Below are positions 1 to 6,782 of a stretch of 11,041 nt of DNA, piece by piece. The notes under the pieces were generated by a model that was not told the DNA's origin, made no database searches, and saw nothing but the letters and a program-made list of their open reading frames with translations. The stretch comes from Clostridia bacterium. GTDB lineage: Bacteria; Bacillota; Clostridia; TANB77; CAG-508. The stretch covers positions 1 to 11,041 of the forward strand of contig CAADUD010000138.1 of the NCBI GenBank assembly GCA_900752095.1. Direction: 5' to 3'. Every line of letters begins with the position of its first letter. The first letter of the stretch is position 1. Both the position numbers and the translations under genes were made by a program.

Positions 1-354
1 AATAAATTCAATCTAACTGATGAGTTCTACCCACTTGTGTATGTATGTTCTCCATATAGAGGAAACATAGAGGAGAATACTCGAAAGGCTAGAGAGTATA
101 GTAGGTTCACATTTGAAAAGAAAAACATACCAATAACACCACATCTTTTATACCCGCAATTCATAAATGACGATGACCTGTTTGAAAGAAACATTGCGAT
201 TCACAAAATCAACTATGTTCTTTTAGGGCTTTGTAAAGAAGTGTGGGTTTTTGGTGATGTCATTACAGAAGGAATGAAACGAGAAATATCTGTTGCGAAG
301 AAAAGAAAAAAGCCAATTAGGTATTTCAATCACGATTTAAAGGAGGAGAGTTAA
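1..354 (+). CDS. DUF4406-like (nucleoside 2-deoxyribosyltransferase fold) protein, 5' end cut off
   Basis: The reading frame is open from base 1, so this gene begins left of the window; the in-frame GTG at 37 has no ribosome site before it and is unlikely to be the start. The visible protein opens with PLVYVCSPYRGN near residue 12, followed by EENTRKA, an ITPHLLYPQF segment, VWVFGD, and EGMKREISVAKKRKKPI near the end. This pattern (SP-Y-G near the N terminus, then a later G-M-x-E-I helix) is that of the small DUF4406/DUF7768 phage proteins, which are thought to share the nucleoside 2-deoxyribosyltransferase-like fold; the precise substrate is unknown, and nucleotide metabolism is only an inference. 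It ends 4 bases before the primase start codon, and the primase Shine-Dalgarno AGGAGGAG (341-348) lies inside its 3' end, so the two are co-transcribed. Confidence 0.75.
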   Translation, partial: NKFNLTDEFYPLVYVCSPYRGNIEENTRKAREYSRFTFEKKNIPITPHLLYPQFINDDDLFERNIAIHKINYVLLGLCKEVWVFGDVITEGMKREISVAKKRKKPIRYFNHDLKEES

Positions 355-358
355 AACT

Positions 359-2617
359 ATGTTTACAATTTATTATTCAGATGTTACTGGAGTTCCAAGT
401 AACTGCAGTTATCCTCATAAGAAACTGGTGACTGATGAGGGTAGCTTAAAAGAGGCTATTAGTCATGATTATGTATGTGCTGAATATAAAAACAGCTATC
501 GTAATGGTGACAATTTCATAGGAAGTGATTGTCTTCCTGTTGATTGTGATAATGACCACTCTGATAATCCAGAAGATTGGATAACACCAAGTATTATAAG
601 AGAGGCATTTCCTGATGTTTCATTTGCTATTCATTACAGCAGGTCAAACAACAAGGAAAAGAACGGAAAAAGTGCTCGTCCAAAGTTCCATGTTTTATTT
701 TCAATTGATTATGAAACTGATGCAACTAAATATAAAGACATCAAATTAAGGGTTAATTCTATATTTCCATACTTCGATACAAATGCTCTTGATGCTGCAA
801 GGTTCTTCTTTGGTACAAAAGAGGCTGAAGTTGAAATCTATCAAGGAAGCATAAACTTAACCGAATACTTAAACTCTAATGAATTTGAAAACATGGAAAT
901 GAATAAAATGCCAGAGAGTTTGGTAATTAAGGAAGGTAGTCGTAACTCCACATTATCTCATTTTGCTGGTCGAGTTATAAAGAAGTATGGAGACACCGAA
1001 AAAGCATATGCAGTGTTTATGGAAAAAGCTGCTCTTTGTGATCCACCATTAGGAGATGAAGAATTAGTTTCTATTTGGAATAGTGCTAAAAAGTTTTATA
1101 AGAAGTTATCCAATCAAGAAGGCTATGTTGACCCAGAACAATACAACCAAGATTTCTTATTAGAACCATTGGATTATTCAGATGTAGGACAGGCAACTGT
1201 ACTAGCAAAAGAGTATGAGAACAAATTAAAGTATTCTCCATCGACAGACTTTCTTGTTTATAACGGAAGTTACTGGGAGGAGTCAAAGTCTAAAGCTCAA
1301 GCTATATCACAGGAACTAACAACAAGGCAACTTGAAGAAGCGGAAGTAGGAATAAAAAAACTAACTGATGTAATGCTTAAAAATGGTGCTTGGGATATTT
1401 TATCTTCTGTCGGCCCTAAAAAAGCAGTTGGATTATTTAATGAAGAACAAGCTAGAGTTTTCAAAGACTATGAAGACGTAACAGCTTATAGGAAGTATGC
1501 AATTAAAAGAAGAGACTCCAAGTATATTTTTGCATCATTAAAAGAGGCAAGTCCTATGGTTGAAATCAAGCAGGATAGATTAGATAGTGATGAGTTCTTG
1601 TTAAACACACCAACAGCAACATACGATTTAAGGTTTGGTACTGATAAAAAGCATGAACATTCAGCTGATGATTACATTACAAAGCAAACAACACTTGATC
1701 CATCTAGTGAAGGAGAAGAAATATGGAATGATGCTCTAAACACATTCTTCTGTGAGGATAAGGACTTAATAAGATACGTGCAAGAAGTAGCAGGACTTGC
1801 TGCAATAGGTAAAGTGCATCTTGAAGGTCTTATTATTGCTTATGGTGGTGGTAGAAATGGTAAGTCTACATTCTGGAATACAATCTCCAAAATACTAGGT
1901 ACTTATAGTGGCAATATGTCAGCTGATACTCTAACTGTTGGATGTAAGAGAAATGTTAAACCAGAGATGGCAGAGATAAAAGGAAAACGACTTGTAATTG
2001 CAGCAGAACTTGAAGAAGGTATGAGGTTTAATACTTCTAATATAAAGCAGTTGTGTTCTACCGATGAAATCTATGCCGAGAAAAAATATAAAGAACCTTT
2101 TAAGTTTGAACCAACTCATACTTTAGTACTTTATACAAATCATCTACCAAAGGTAGGTGCAATTGATGAAGGAACATGGAGAAGACTTATAGTTATTCCG
2201 TTTAATGCAGTAATTGATGGTTCATCAGATATAAAGAATTATGCTGACTACTTATATGAAAATGCAGGTGGTGCAATTCTTAAATGGATAATGGAAGGTT
2301 CTAAACGAGTAATTGATAATAAGTATCACTTAACTAAACCAGCAGTAGTTGAAAACGCAATTAATAAGTACAAAGAAAGCAACGATTGGTTTTCACAATT
2401 CCTGGATGAATGTTGTGAAGTTGATAATTCATTTAGTGAAAATTCTGGAGAAGTTTATAGTGCCTATAGGGACTACTGTTCGAGGGTAGGTGACTACATA
2501 AGAAGTACTACTGATTTTTATACTGCTCTTGAAAGTGCTGGTTTTCAAAGAAGAAAAACAAAAACAGCAAGGCTAATTTATGGCTTAAAACTCAAATCAG
2601 AATTTCTAGAAAATTAA
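359..2617 (+). CDS. Phage primase-helicase (AEP primase + PriCT + D5/SF3 helicase)
   Basis: A multidomain replication protein expected to make primers and unwind DNA at the phage origin. Residues about 1-170 look like an archaeo-eukaryotic primase domain: the acidic pair in VDCDN (D62, D64), a basic-His strand at RPKFHVLF (H111), and LDAARFFFG (D145, R148). Residues about 192-250 match a PriCT linker domain. Residues about 270-480 hold the D5_N region (FLVYNGSYWEE). The helicase core has Walker A GGGRNGKST (496-504), an acidic Walker B-like VIAAELEEG (546-554) and the TNHLPKV motif C (593-599), with RR608-609 as a likely arginine finger. A C-terminal winged-helix region follows (about 660-750). 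The length of 752 residues fits fused phage primase-helicases. AGGAGGAG at 341-348 supports the ATG at 359. The candidate origin follows directly downstream. Confidence 0.93.
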   Translation: MFTIYYSDVTGVPSNCSYPHKKLVTDEGSLKEAISHDYVCAEYKNSYRNGDNFIGSDCLPVDCDNDHSDNPEDWITPSIIREAFPDVSFAIHYSRSNNKEKNGKSARPKFHVLFSIDYETDATKYKDIKLRVNSIFPYFDTNALDAARFFFGTKEAEVEIYQGSINLTEYLNSNEFENMEMNKMPESLVIKEGSRNSTLSHFAGRVIKKYGDTEKAYAVFMEKAALCDPPLGDEELVSIWNSAKKFYKKLSNQEGYVDPEQYNQDFLLEPLDYSDVGQATVLAKEYENKLKYSPSTDFLVYNGSYWEESKSKAQAISQELTTRQLEEAEVGIKKLTDVMLKNGAWDILSSVGPKKAVGLFNEEQARVFKDYEDVTAYRKYAIKRRDSKYIFASLKEASPMVEIKQDRLDSDEFLLNTPTATYDLRFGTDKKHEHSADDYITKQTTLDPSSEGEEIWNDALNTFFCEDKDLIRYVQEVAGLAAIGKVHLEGLIIAYGGGRNGKSTFWNTISKILGTYSGNMSADTLTVGCKRNVKPEMAEIKGKRLVIAAELEEGMRFNTSNIKQLCSTDEIYAEKKYKEPFKFEPTHTLVLYTNHLPKVGAIDEGTWRRLIVIPFNAVIDGSSDIKNYADYLYENAGGAILKWIMEGSKRVIDNKYHLTKPAVVENAINKYKESNDWFSQFLDECCEVDNSFSENSGEVYSAYRDYCSRVGDYIRSTTDFYTALESAGFQRRKTKTARLIYGLKLKSEFLEN

Positions 2618-2752
2618 AAAGGTGACACTCGGTGACAGTCTTTTCTATAAATTTTCTATAGAGTTAAAAAAATTAATATATAAGAAAAGTTATGGAAATG
2701 AACGTCACCGACCGTCACCATCACTTTAAAAGACTGATGGGAGTAAGGAAAA
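2618..2752. other. Non-coding region with inverted GGTGAC boxes; candidate replication origin
   Basis: No gene lies between the primase-helicase and the nuclease. GGTGAC occurs at 2621-2626 and 2631-2636, and its reverse complement GTCACC at 2704-2709 and 2714-2719, each pair set exactly 10 bp apart. The two 17-bp blocks form an imperfect inverted repeat around an AT-rich core (2637-2703). Inside the core TTTTCTATA is repeated at 2641-2649 and 2652-2660. A second inverted pair is CAGTCTTTT (2636-2644) and AAAAGACTG (2728-2736). Paired sites one helical turn apart flanking easily melted DNA, next to the replicative primase-helicase gene, suggest an origin with initiator sites; a transcriptional operator for the downstream genes is the alternative. 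The role is inferred, the repeats are seen directly. Confidence 0.5.
2621..2719. repeat. Paired inverted repeat, GGTGAC-type boxes
   Basis: The left arm 2621-2637 (GGTGACACTCGGTGACA) and the reverse complement of the right arm 2703-2719 (GGTGACGGTCGGTGACG) agree at 14 of 17 positions. Each arm is itself a direct repeat of GGTGAC with a 10-bp period. Isolated GGTGAC hexamers also occur in coding sequence (for example near 424 and 10695), so it is the spacing and orientation, not the hexamer alone, that marks this element. Confidence 0.8.
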
Positions 2753-3034
2753 ATGAGAGAAAAGTATATAGAGCAAAAATTAGTTAGTGAAGTTAAAAAG
2801 CGTGGTGGCATTTGTTTGAAACTTGCATCAACAGGATTAGATGGTATTCCAGATAGGCTGGTACTAATGGCAAAAGGTAGGGTTGCTTTTGTAGAGTTGA
2901 AAGCACCAAAACAAAAACCAAGAAAACTCCAGCTTGTAAGAATTAAGAAGTTAAAAGAACTGGGATTCAGTGTATATGTGTTAGACACTTTAGAAGATAT
3001 AGGAGGTGTAATCGATGATATACAAACCACATAA
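2753..3034 (+). CDS. VRR-NUC domain nuclease
   Basis: A 93-residue stand-alone VRR-NUC protein of the PD-(D/E)xK nuclease superfamily. The active-site set is visible: E7 in IEQKLV, D34 in GIPDR, E48-x-K50 in FVELKAP, and Q60 further on, in the order and spacing usual for the family. Phage versions are normally 85-120 residues, so it is complete. The family is linked to structure-specific cleavage of branched DNA, and phage copies are nearly always found beside an SNF2-type helicase, as here, suggesting joint work on replication or recombination intermediates. The specific substrate is unknown. The ribosome site is modest (AAGG at 2745-2748). Its last 20 bases overlap the helicase start, and they hold the helicase's AGGAGGT ribosome site at 3001-3007, implying translational coupling. 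Confidence 0.9.
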   Translation: MREKYIEQKLVSEVKKRGGICLKLASTGLDGIPDRLVLMAKGRVAFVELKAPKQKPRKLQLVRIKKLKELGFSVYVLDTLEDIGGVIDDIQTT

Positions 3035-4397
3035 TTATCAAAAGTATGCAACCGAGTTTATTGAAACTCACAACGAGTCAGCAGTCCTACTTGATATGGG
3101 ACTTGGAAAAACATCAATAACACTTACTGCAATAAATGATTTATTATTTGATAGTTTTGAAGTTCACAAGGTTTTAGTAATTGCACCTTTAAGAGTTGCA
3201 AGATTTAGTTGGAAAGCTGAAATAGAAAAATGGGAACACCTACATAACTTGAAATATGAAATTGTAGTAGGTACAGAAAAAGAAAGAATAGCTGCTTTGA
3301 GGAACAATGCCGATATTTATATTATTAATCGTGACAATGTTAAGTGGCTAGTTGAAAAAATGGGTTCTAAATTTAACTTTGATATGGTTGTAATCGATGA
3401 ACTATCATCTTTTAAGAATTATAACTCACAAAGATTTAGAAGTTTTATGAAAGTGCGACCTAGAGTTAAAAGAATGGTTGGATTAACAGGAACTCCATCA
3501 AGTAATGGATTAATGGATTTATTTGCTGAATTTAAAGTGCTAGATATGGGAAAAAGGCTAGGAAGATTTATTGGAGAATATAGAAACAACTACTTTGAAC
3601 CAGATAAGCGAAATGGTCAAATAATATTCAGTTATAAACCATTACCAAATGCAGAAGAACAAATATATAAGCAAATATCCGATATTACGATTTCTATGAA
3701 ATCAACTGATTATTTAGAAATGCCAGAATTAATAAAAAGCAACTATTCTGTAACTTTAGATGAAAAGGAATGGAATAAATATCAAGAATTAAAAGAAGAT
3801 TTAGTACTGGAACTTCCTGGAGGAGAAATAACAGCAAGTAATGCTGCAGTACTATCAAACAAATTAATACAAATGGCAAATGGAGCCATATATGATGAAA
3901 ATGGAGAGTTCGTAGATGTACATAGTAAAAAATTAGAGGCTTTGGAAGATTTAATTGAATCAGCAAATGGAAAACCTGTACTTGTTGCATACTGGTTCAA
4001 ACATGATCTTGAAAGAATTGAAAAACACCTAAAAAGTAAAAAGATTGAATTTGCAAGACTTGATAGTGACAAAAGTATCGAAGATTGGAACAATGGAAAA
4101 ATATCAGTTGCACTTATTCATCCAGCATCAACAGGACATGGCTTAAATCTTCAAGATGGTGGTTCTACAATTATATGGTTTGGACTTACTTGGTCTTTAG
4201 AATTGTACGAACAAACAAATGCAAGATTATGGCGTCAAGGTCAAAAGGCAAAAACGGTAGTAATAGAACATATTGTTTCAAAAGGCACTATTGATGAACA
4301 AATAATACAAGCATTAGAAGGAAAACACAAAGTACAGGATTCATTGATTAGTGCAGTAAAAGTAAATCTTAGTAAATCAGAGTCAATCCGAGGGTAA
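3015..4397 (+). CDS. SNF2-family DNA helicase/translocase
   Basis: A superfamily 2 ATPase of 460 residues, the usual size of the phage SNF2 type. Motifs in order: an N-terminal YQ (residues 8-9), Walker A DMGLGKTS (27-34), motif Ia IAPLRV (56-61), motif II VIDELSSFKN (126-135, DELS in place of DEAH), motif III LTGTPSSN (157-164), then in the second lobe LVAYWFKHDLERI (323-335), STGHGLNLQ (372-380) and the arginine-finger motif VI QTNARLWRQGQ (400-410). The Q-R-x-x-R/W-R-x-G-Q signature is typical of SNF2 proteins. They move on double-stranded DNA using ATP rather than unwinding long stretches. It probably works with the overlapping upstream VRR-NUC nuclease in phage DNA replication or repair. 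The ATG at 3015 is fixed by AGGAGGT 8 bases upstream. Confidence 0.93.
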   Translation: MIYKPHNYQKYATEFIETHNESAVLLDMGLGKTSITLTAINDLLFDSFEVHKVLVIAPLRVARFSWKAEIEKWEHLHNLKYEIVVGTEKERIAALRNNADIYIINRDNVKWLVEKMGSKFNFDMVVIDELSSFKNYNSQRFRSFMKVRPRVKRMVGLTGTPSSNGLMDLFAEFKVLDMGKRLGRFIGEYRNNYFEPDKRNGQIIFSYKPLPNAEEQIYKQISDITISMKSTDYLEMPELIKSNYSVTLDEKEWNKYQELKEDLVLELPGGEITASNAAVLSNKLIQMANGAIYDENGEFVDVHSKKLEALEDLIESANGKPVLVAYWFKHDLERIEKHLKSKKIEFARLDSDKSIEDWNNGKISVALIHPASTGHGLNLQDGGSTIIWFGLTWSLELYEQTNARLWRQGQKAKTVVIEHIVSKGTIDEQIIQALEGKHKVQDSLISAVKVNLSKSESIRG

Positions 4398-4421
4398 TCA
4401 AAAAGAATCGGAGGTTAAAAT

Positions 4422-4829
4422 ATGACAGCAAAAGAATACTTGTTACAGGCTCATTATTTAGATGAACGTATAACATCAAAGACACAACAGATAGCATCCT
4501 TAAACGAATTAGCAACAAGATGCACGTCTACCATTTCTGATATGCCAAAGAGTCCTAATCGTGGTGGATCAAGAATGGAAGATTGCATTATTAAAATAAT
4601 TGATTTGGAAGACAAGCTTAAGGAAGACATAGAAAAGTTAATAAACCTAAAGCAAGAGATAATGGAAGTTATAAGAGCAGTTCCTAACATTGAATACCAA
4701 ACACTTCTTGAAAAGAGGTACTTGTGTTTCAACACTTGGGAACAAATATCTGTTGATATGAACTACTCAATACAGCATATACACCGTATGCATAGTTCAG
4801 CTTTGAAAGAAATTGTAGTTCCAAGTTAA
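4422..4829 (+). CDS. DUF1492-like helix-turn-helix protein, probable late-gene activator
   Basis: A 135-residue protein with a charged, helical N-terminal half (about 1-90, including a coiled-coil-like EDCIIKIIDLEDKLKEDIEK stretch) and a C-terminal region LLEKRYLCFNTWEQISVDMN followed by YSIQHIHRMHSSALKEI (about 95-131) that resembles sigma-70 region 4 or an ArpU/RinA-type helix-turn-helix. Phage proteins of this layout (DUF1492 and relatives) normally sit as the last gene before the packaging module, and several such proteins activate the late operon. Position here is the same: the next 130 bases hold a promoter-like region and then the packaging genes. GGAGGT just upstream supports the ATG. 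The regulatory role is inferred from location and fold. Confidence 0.75.
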   Translation: MTAKEYLLQAHYLDERITSKTQQIASLNELATRCTSTISDMPKSPNRGGSRMEDCIIKIIDLEDKLKEDIEKLINLKQEIMEVIRAVPNIEYQTLLEKRYLCFNTWEQISVDMNYSIQHIHRMHSSALKEIVVPS

Positions 4830-4841
4830 GATGAGAGTAAA

Positions 4842-4888
4842 TGTGATAGTATGAGACTATGGTCTTGTGATATTATTATAATGGAAGA
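4842..4888 (+). promoter_or_regulatory. Candidate late promoter with upstream dyads
   Basis: TATAAT at 4877-4882 is a perfect -10 box. No TTGACA-like box lies 16-18 bp upstream (AGACTA at 4854-4859), which suggests dependence on an activator. That upstream zone instead holds a TGTGATA direct repeat (4842-4848 and 4866-4872, 24 bp apart), the dyad ATAGT/ACTAT (4846-4850, 4856-4860) and AGAC/GTCT (4854-4857, 4862-4865). It is placed between the candidate late activator gene and the packaging genes. The promoter role is inferred. Confidence 0.5.
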
Positions 4889-4901
4889 AATTAGAATGAC
4901 G

Positions 4902-4935
4902 AAAGCCTTATGGGGAAACCTGTAGGGCTTTTATT
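4902..4935 (+). terminator. Strong leader hairpin with GAAA loop (terminator or attenuator-like)
   Basis: AAAGCCTTATGGG (4902-4914) pairs with CCTGTAGGGCTTT (4919-4931), a 13-bp stem including three G-U pairs, closed by the GNRA tetraloop GAAA (4915-4918). It is followed by TATT, so with the T's of the stem it ends in a short T-rich tract. It starts about 20 bases after the candidate -10 box, so it would sit at the 5' end of the late transcript. It may be an intrinsic terminator/attenuator or a leader structure protecting the mRNA; the weak T tail makes efficient termination uncertain. Confidence 0.5.
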
Positions 4936-4957
4936 ATGCAAGAAAGGAAAAGGAAAG

Positions 4958-5332
4958 ATGCCGAAGAAACCAAAGCGTCCATGTTCTTACCCAGGATGTC
5001 CACGATTAACAGACGGTAGGTTTTGTTTAGAACATGAGAAACAAGAAAACAAAAGGTATGAACAATACGATAGAAGTCCAGAAGTAAAGAAAAGGTACGG
5101 ACGAGTTTGGAAAAGAATAAGAGATAGCTATGCAAAAGAGCACCCTTTGTGTGAGAAGTGTTTGGAACAAGGTGTGTACAGAGCGATGGAAGAGGTACAT
5201 CATAGATTACCTCTTGCAGAAGGTGGAACACATGACAGAAAGAATTTGATTTCACTTTGTAAATCATGCCATGCAACGATTCATGCTGAACGAGGAGATA
5301 GATGGAAACCTAAACCAAAATATTATAGGTAG
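4958..5332 (+). CDS. HNH endonuclease, terminase-associated
   Basis: A 124-residue HNH nuclease. The N-terminal C9-x4-C14 and C23-x2-H26 look like a small zinc knuckle. The HNH fold follows: C65-x2-C68, EVHHRLPLAEGG (79-90, first His at 81/82), N96 in DRKNLISL, and C101-x2-C104-H105 closing the beta-beta-alpha metal site. Phage HNH proteins encoded next to the small terminase are known in HK97-like phages to be needed with terminase for cutting at cos. The ATG at 4958 is preferred over an upstream ATG at 4910: the latter lies inside the leader hairpin, has no ribosome site, and would add a non-conserved 16-residue tail, whereas GGAAAAGG at 4946-4953 precedes 4958. The gene probably opens the late operon. 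Confidence 0.9.
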   Translation: MPKKPKRPCSYPGCPRLTDGRFCLEHEKQENKRYEQYDRSPEVKKRYGRVWKRIRDSYAKEHPLCEKCLEQGVYRAMEEVHHRLPLAEGGTHDRKNLISLCKSCHATIHAERGDRWKPKPKYYR

Positions 5333-5417
5333 GGGGAGTCAAATCTCTAAAAAGTAAGAGCAGTGCAACGGGCGTGGGGTCTTATGTGTAAAAAAGGCAA
5401 ATTCAAAAGGGTATTAA
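5333..5417. other. Candidate cos (cohesive-end packaging) region
   Basis: About 100 non-coding bases separate the HNH gene from the small terminase gene. The stretch has GGGGGAGTCAAATCTCT (5332-5348) and, inside otherwise AT-rich DNA, the GC-rich run CAACGGGCGTGGGGTC (5366-5381) followed by an A tract (5390-5395). In cos phages of the HK97 group the packaging site lies between or beside the HNH and small-terminase genes, and a GTCAAATCTCT-like start followed by a GC-rich core is, to my recollection, common there. The exact nick positions cannot be read from the sequence. Confidence 0.45.
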
Positions 5418-5433
5418 AGGGAGGTGAGATAGA

Positions 5434-5988
5434 ATGCCAACAAAATCCAATAACATTGGTGGTCGTGGTGGTGCTAGAATTGGTGCTGGTAGAAAGAAAT
5501 CAGCGGTAAAAGAGAAATTCGCAAATGGTAATCCTGGTGGCAGGTCTTTAGAAATGTTAGATATACCAGAAATTGAAGGAGCGGAGATGCCTAAACCACA
5601 TGATTTTTTATCAGAGAAACAGAGAGATGGAAATGAACTGCAGGCAAAAGAAATATATGAAGAAACTTGGGAGTGGCTTAAAAAAGTAGGTTGTGCTCAA
5701 AAAATCTCGCCACAACTTTTAGAGAGATATTCAATGTGTAGTGCCAGATGGATACAATGTGAAGAACTAACAAATAAGCTCGGACTTTTATCAAAACATC
5801 CAACTACACAAAAACCAATACCATCGCCATTTATAAATATTGGTATTAATTATATGAACCAGGCAGTTAGATTATGGAATGAGATATTCCAAATTGTAAA
5901 AGAAAATTGCAGTACAGCTTATGAAGATGCTGCACCACAAAATGATTTGATGGAAAGATTGCTAAGAGCAAGAGAGGAGAGAAAATAA
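5434..5988 (+). CDS. Terminase small subunit, P27 family
   Basis: The DNA-recognition subunit of the packaging motor. The 184-residue protein has the P27-family layout: a Gly/Arg/Lys-rich N terminus (GGRGGARIGAGRKK, 8-21), a NGNPGGR motif (about 30-36), a PEI..AEMPKPHDFLSE proline region, then a helical body with YEETWEWLKKVG, LLERYSMCSARWIQCEE, and a PSPFINIGINYMNQAVRLW segment. P27-type small terminases of HK97-like phages bind cos and recruit the large subunit. AGGGAGGTGA at 5418-5427 gives a strong start. The stop codon overlaps the next start (TAATG at 5986-5990). Unusually for a textbook gene order, the large terminase does not follow; more than 5 kb of modification and accessory genes intervene. 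Confidence 0.85.
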   Translation: MPTKSNNIGGRGGARIGAGRKKSAVKEKFANGNPGGRSLEMLDIPEIEGAEMPKPHDFLSEKQRDGNELQAKEIYEETWEWLKKVGCAQKISPQLLERYSMCSARWIQCEELTNKLGLLSKHPTTQKPIPSPFINIGINYMNQAVRLWNEIFQIVKENCSTAYEDAAPQNDLMERLLRAREERK

Positions 5989-6770
5989 TGATAGAAAAAG
6001 TTAATCCAAAGCACCCAGACAAAGTAGCGGATAGAATTGCAGGAGCAATAGTAGATTTAGGATATAAATTAGAAACAAATCCTAAAATTGCAGTTGAGGT
6101 TTTAATTGGGCATGGAGTTTGCCATGTTATTGTTGAAACTTCAGTAAATTATGATAAGAAAGATATAGAGAATATTATTTCGAGAATATCAGGAGATATT
6201 GAGAAAGATGTTGTATTAGTGCCACAAGATACACATTTATCTAAGAATCAAGAAAAAGAAATAAGATGTGGTGACAATGGAATATTTAAGGGTGTGCCTT
6301 TAACAGACGAGCAAAAAAAGTTATCAGAAATTGCTCGTTTTATTTATGAAAAATATTCAAGTGATGGCAAATACATTTTAGATAAAGAAAAATTAATAAT
6401 CTGTCAAAGTAATTGCAAGACTGAAGAATTAAAAGAATTGTATCAAGATGCAATAATTAATCCTTTAGGAGATTGGACTGGAGGCACTGATGTTGATACA
6501 GGTGCTACAAATAGAAAATTAGGTTCTGATATGGCAGATGGAGTAACTGGCGGAGGCTTACATGGAAAAGATTTATCAAAAGCAGATGTATCAGTAAATA
6601 TTTATGCTTTTTTGAAAGCACAAGAAACAGGAGAAGTAGTAAGTTTATGTTGTGCTATTGGTGATAAAGAAGTAGATGGAAGACCTTATGAAGAAATAGT
6701 TAATATTGCTAAAGAATATATTGAGTCTATCGGTGGATTTGAAAAATTTGCTGAATGGGGACTTTTTTAG
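5988..6770 (+). CDS. Compact S-adenosylmethionine synthetase (MetK-like)
   Basis: Expected to join methionine and ATP into S-adenosylmethionine. Matched against E. coli MetK from memory, the active-site residues are kept: HPDK (9-12; MetK H14/D16), E37 in KIAVEV (MetK E42), CGDNGIF (94-100; MetK GDQGLMF with D118), NPLGDWTGG (158-166; MetK NPTGRFVIGG), NRK (175-177; R244/K245) and GGGLHGKDLSKADVS (188-202; K265, K269 and D271). It is only 260 residues against about 380-400 for cellular enzymes; the loss is in the middle and in the C-terminal domain, not in the catalytic motifs. It overlaps the terminase gene by one base and sits 12 bases before two SAM-dependent DNA methyltransferases, so it most likely feeds them. 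Activity of such a short form is not certain. Confidence 0.85.
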   Translation: MIEKVNPKHPDKVADRIAGAIVDLGYKLETNPKIAVEVLIGHGVCHVIVETSVNYDKKDIENIISRISGDIEKDVVLVPQDTHLSKNQEKEIRCGDNGIFKGVPLTDEQKKLSEIARFIYEKYSSDGKYILDKEKLIICQSNCKTEELKELYQDAIINPLGDWTGGTDVDTGATNRKLGSDMADGVTGGGLHGKDLSKADVSVNIYAFLKAQETGEVVSLCCAIGDKEVDGRPYEEIVNIAKEYIESIGGFEKFAEWGLF

Positions 6771-6782
6771 GAGGTGGAGAAA

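Noticed and set aside
2656..3051. Minus-strand 131-codon open frame.
   Set aside because: It is antisense to the well-supported VRR-NUC gene and the repeat region, has no recognisable domain or ribosome site, and has the hydrophobic bias of a shadow frame.
4910..4957. ATG at 4910 as the HNH start.
   Set aside because: It falls within the leader hairpin, lacks a ribosome site and adds residues not typical of the family.
4908..5276. Minus-strand 122-codon open frame.
   Set aside because: Antisense to the HNH nuclease whose zinc and HNH motifs are clear; no start signal.
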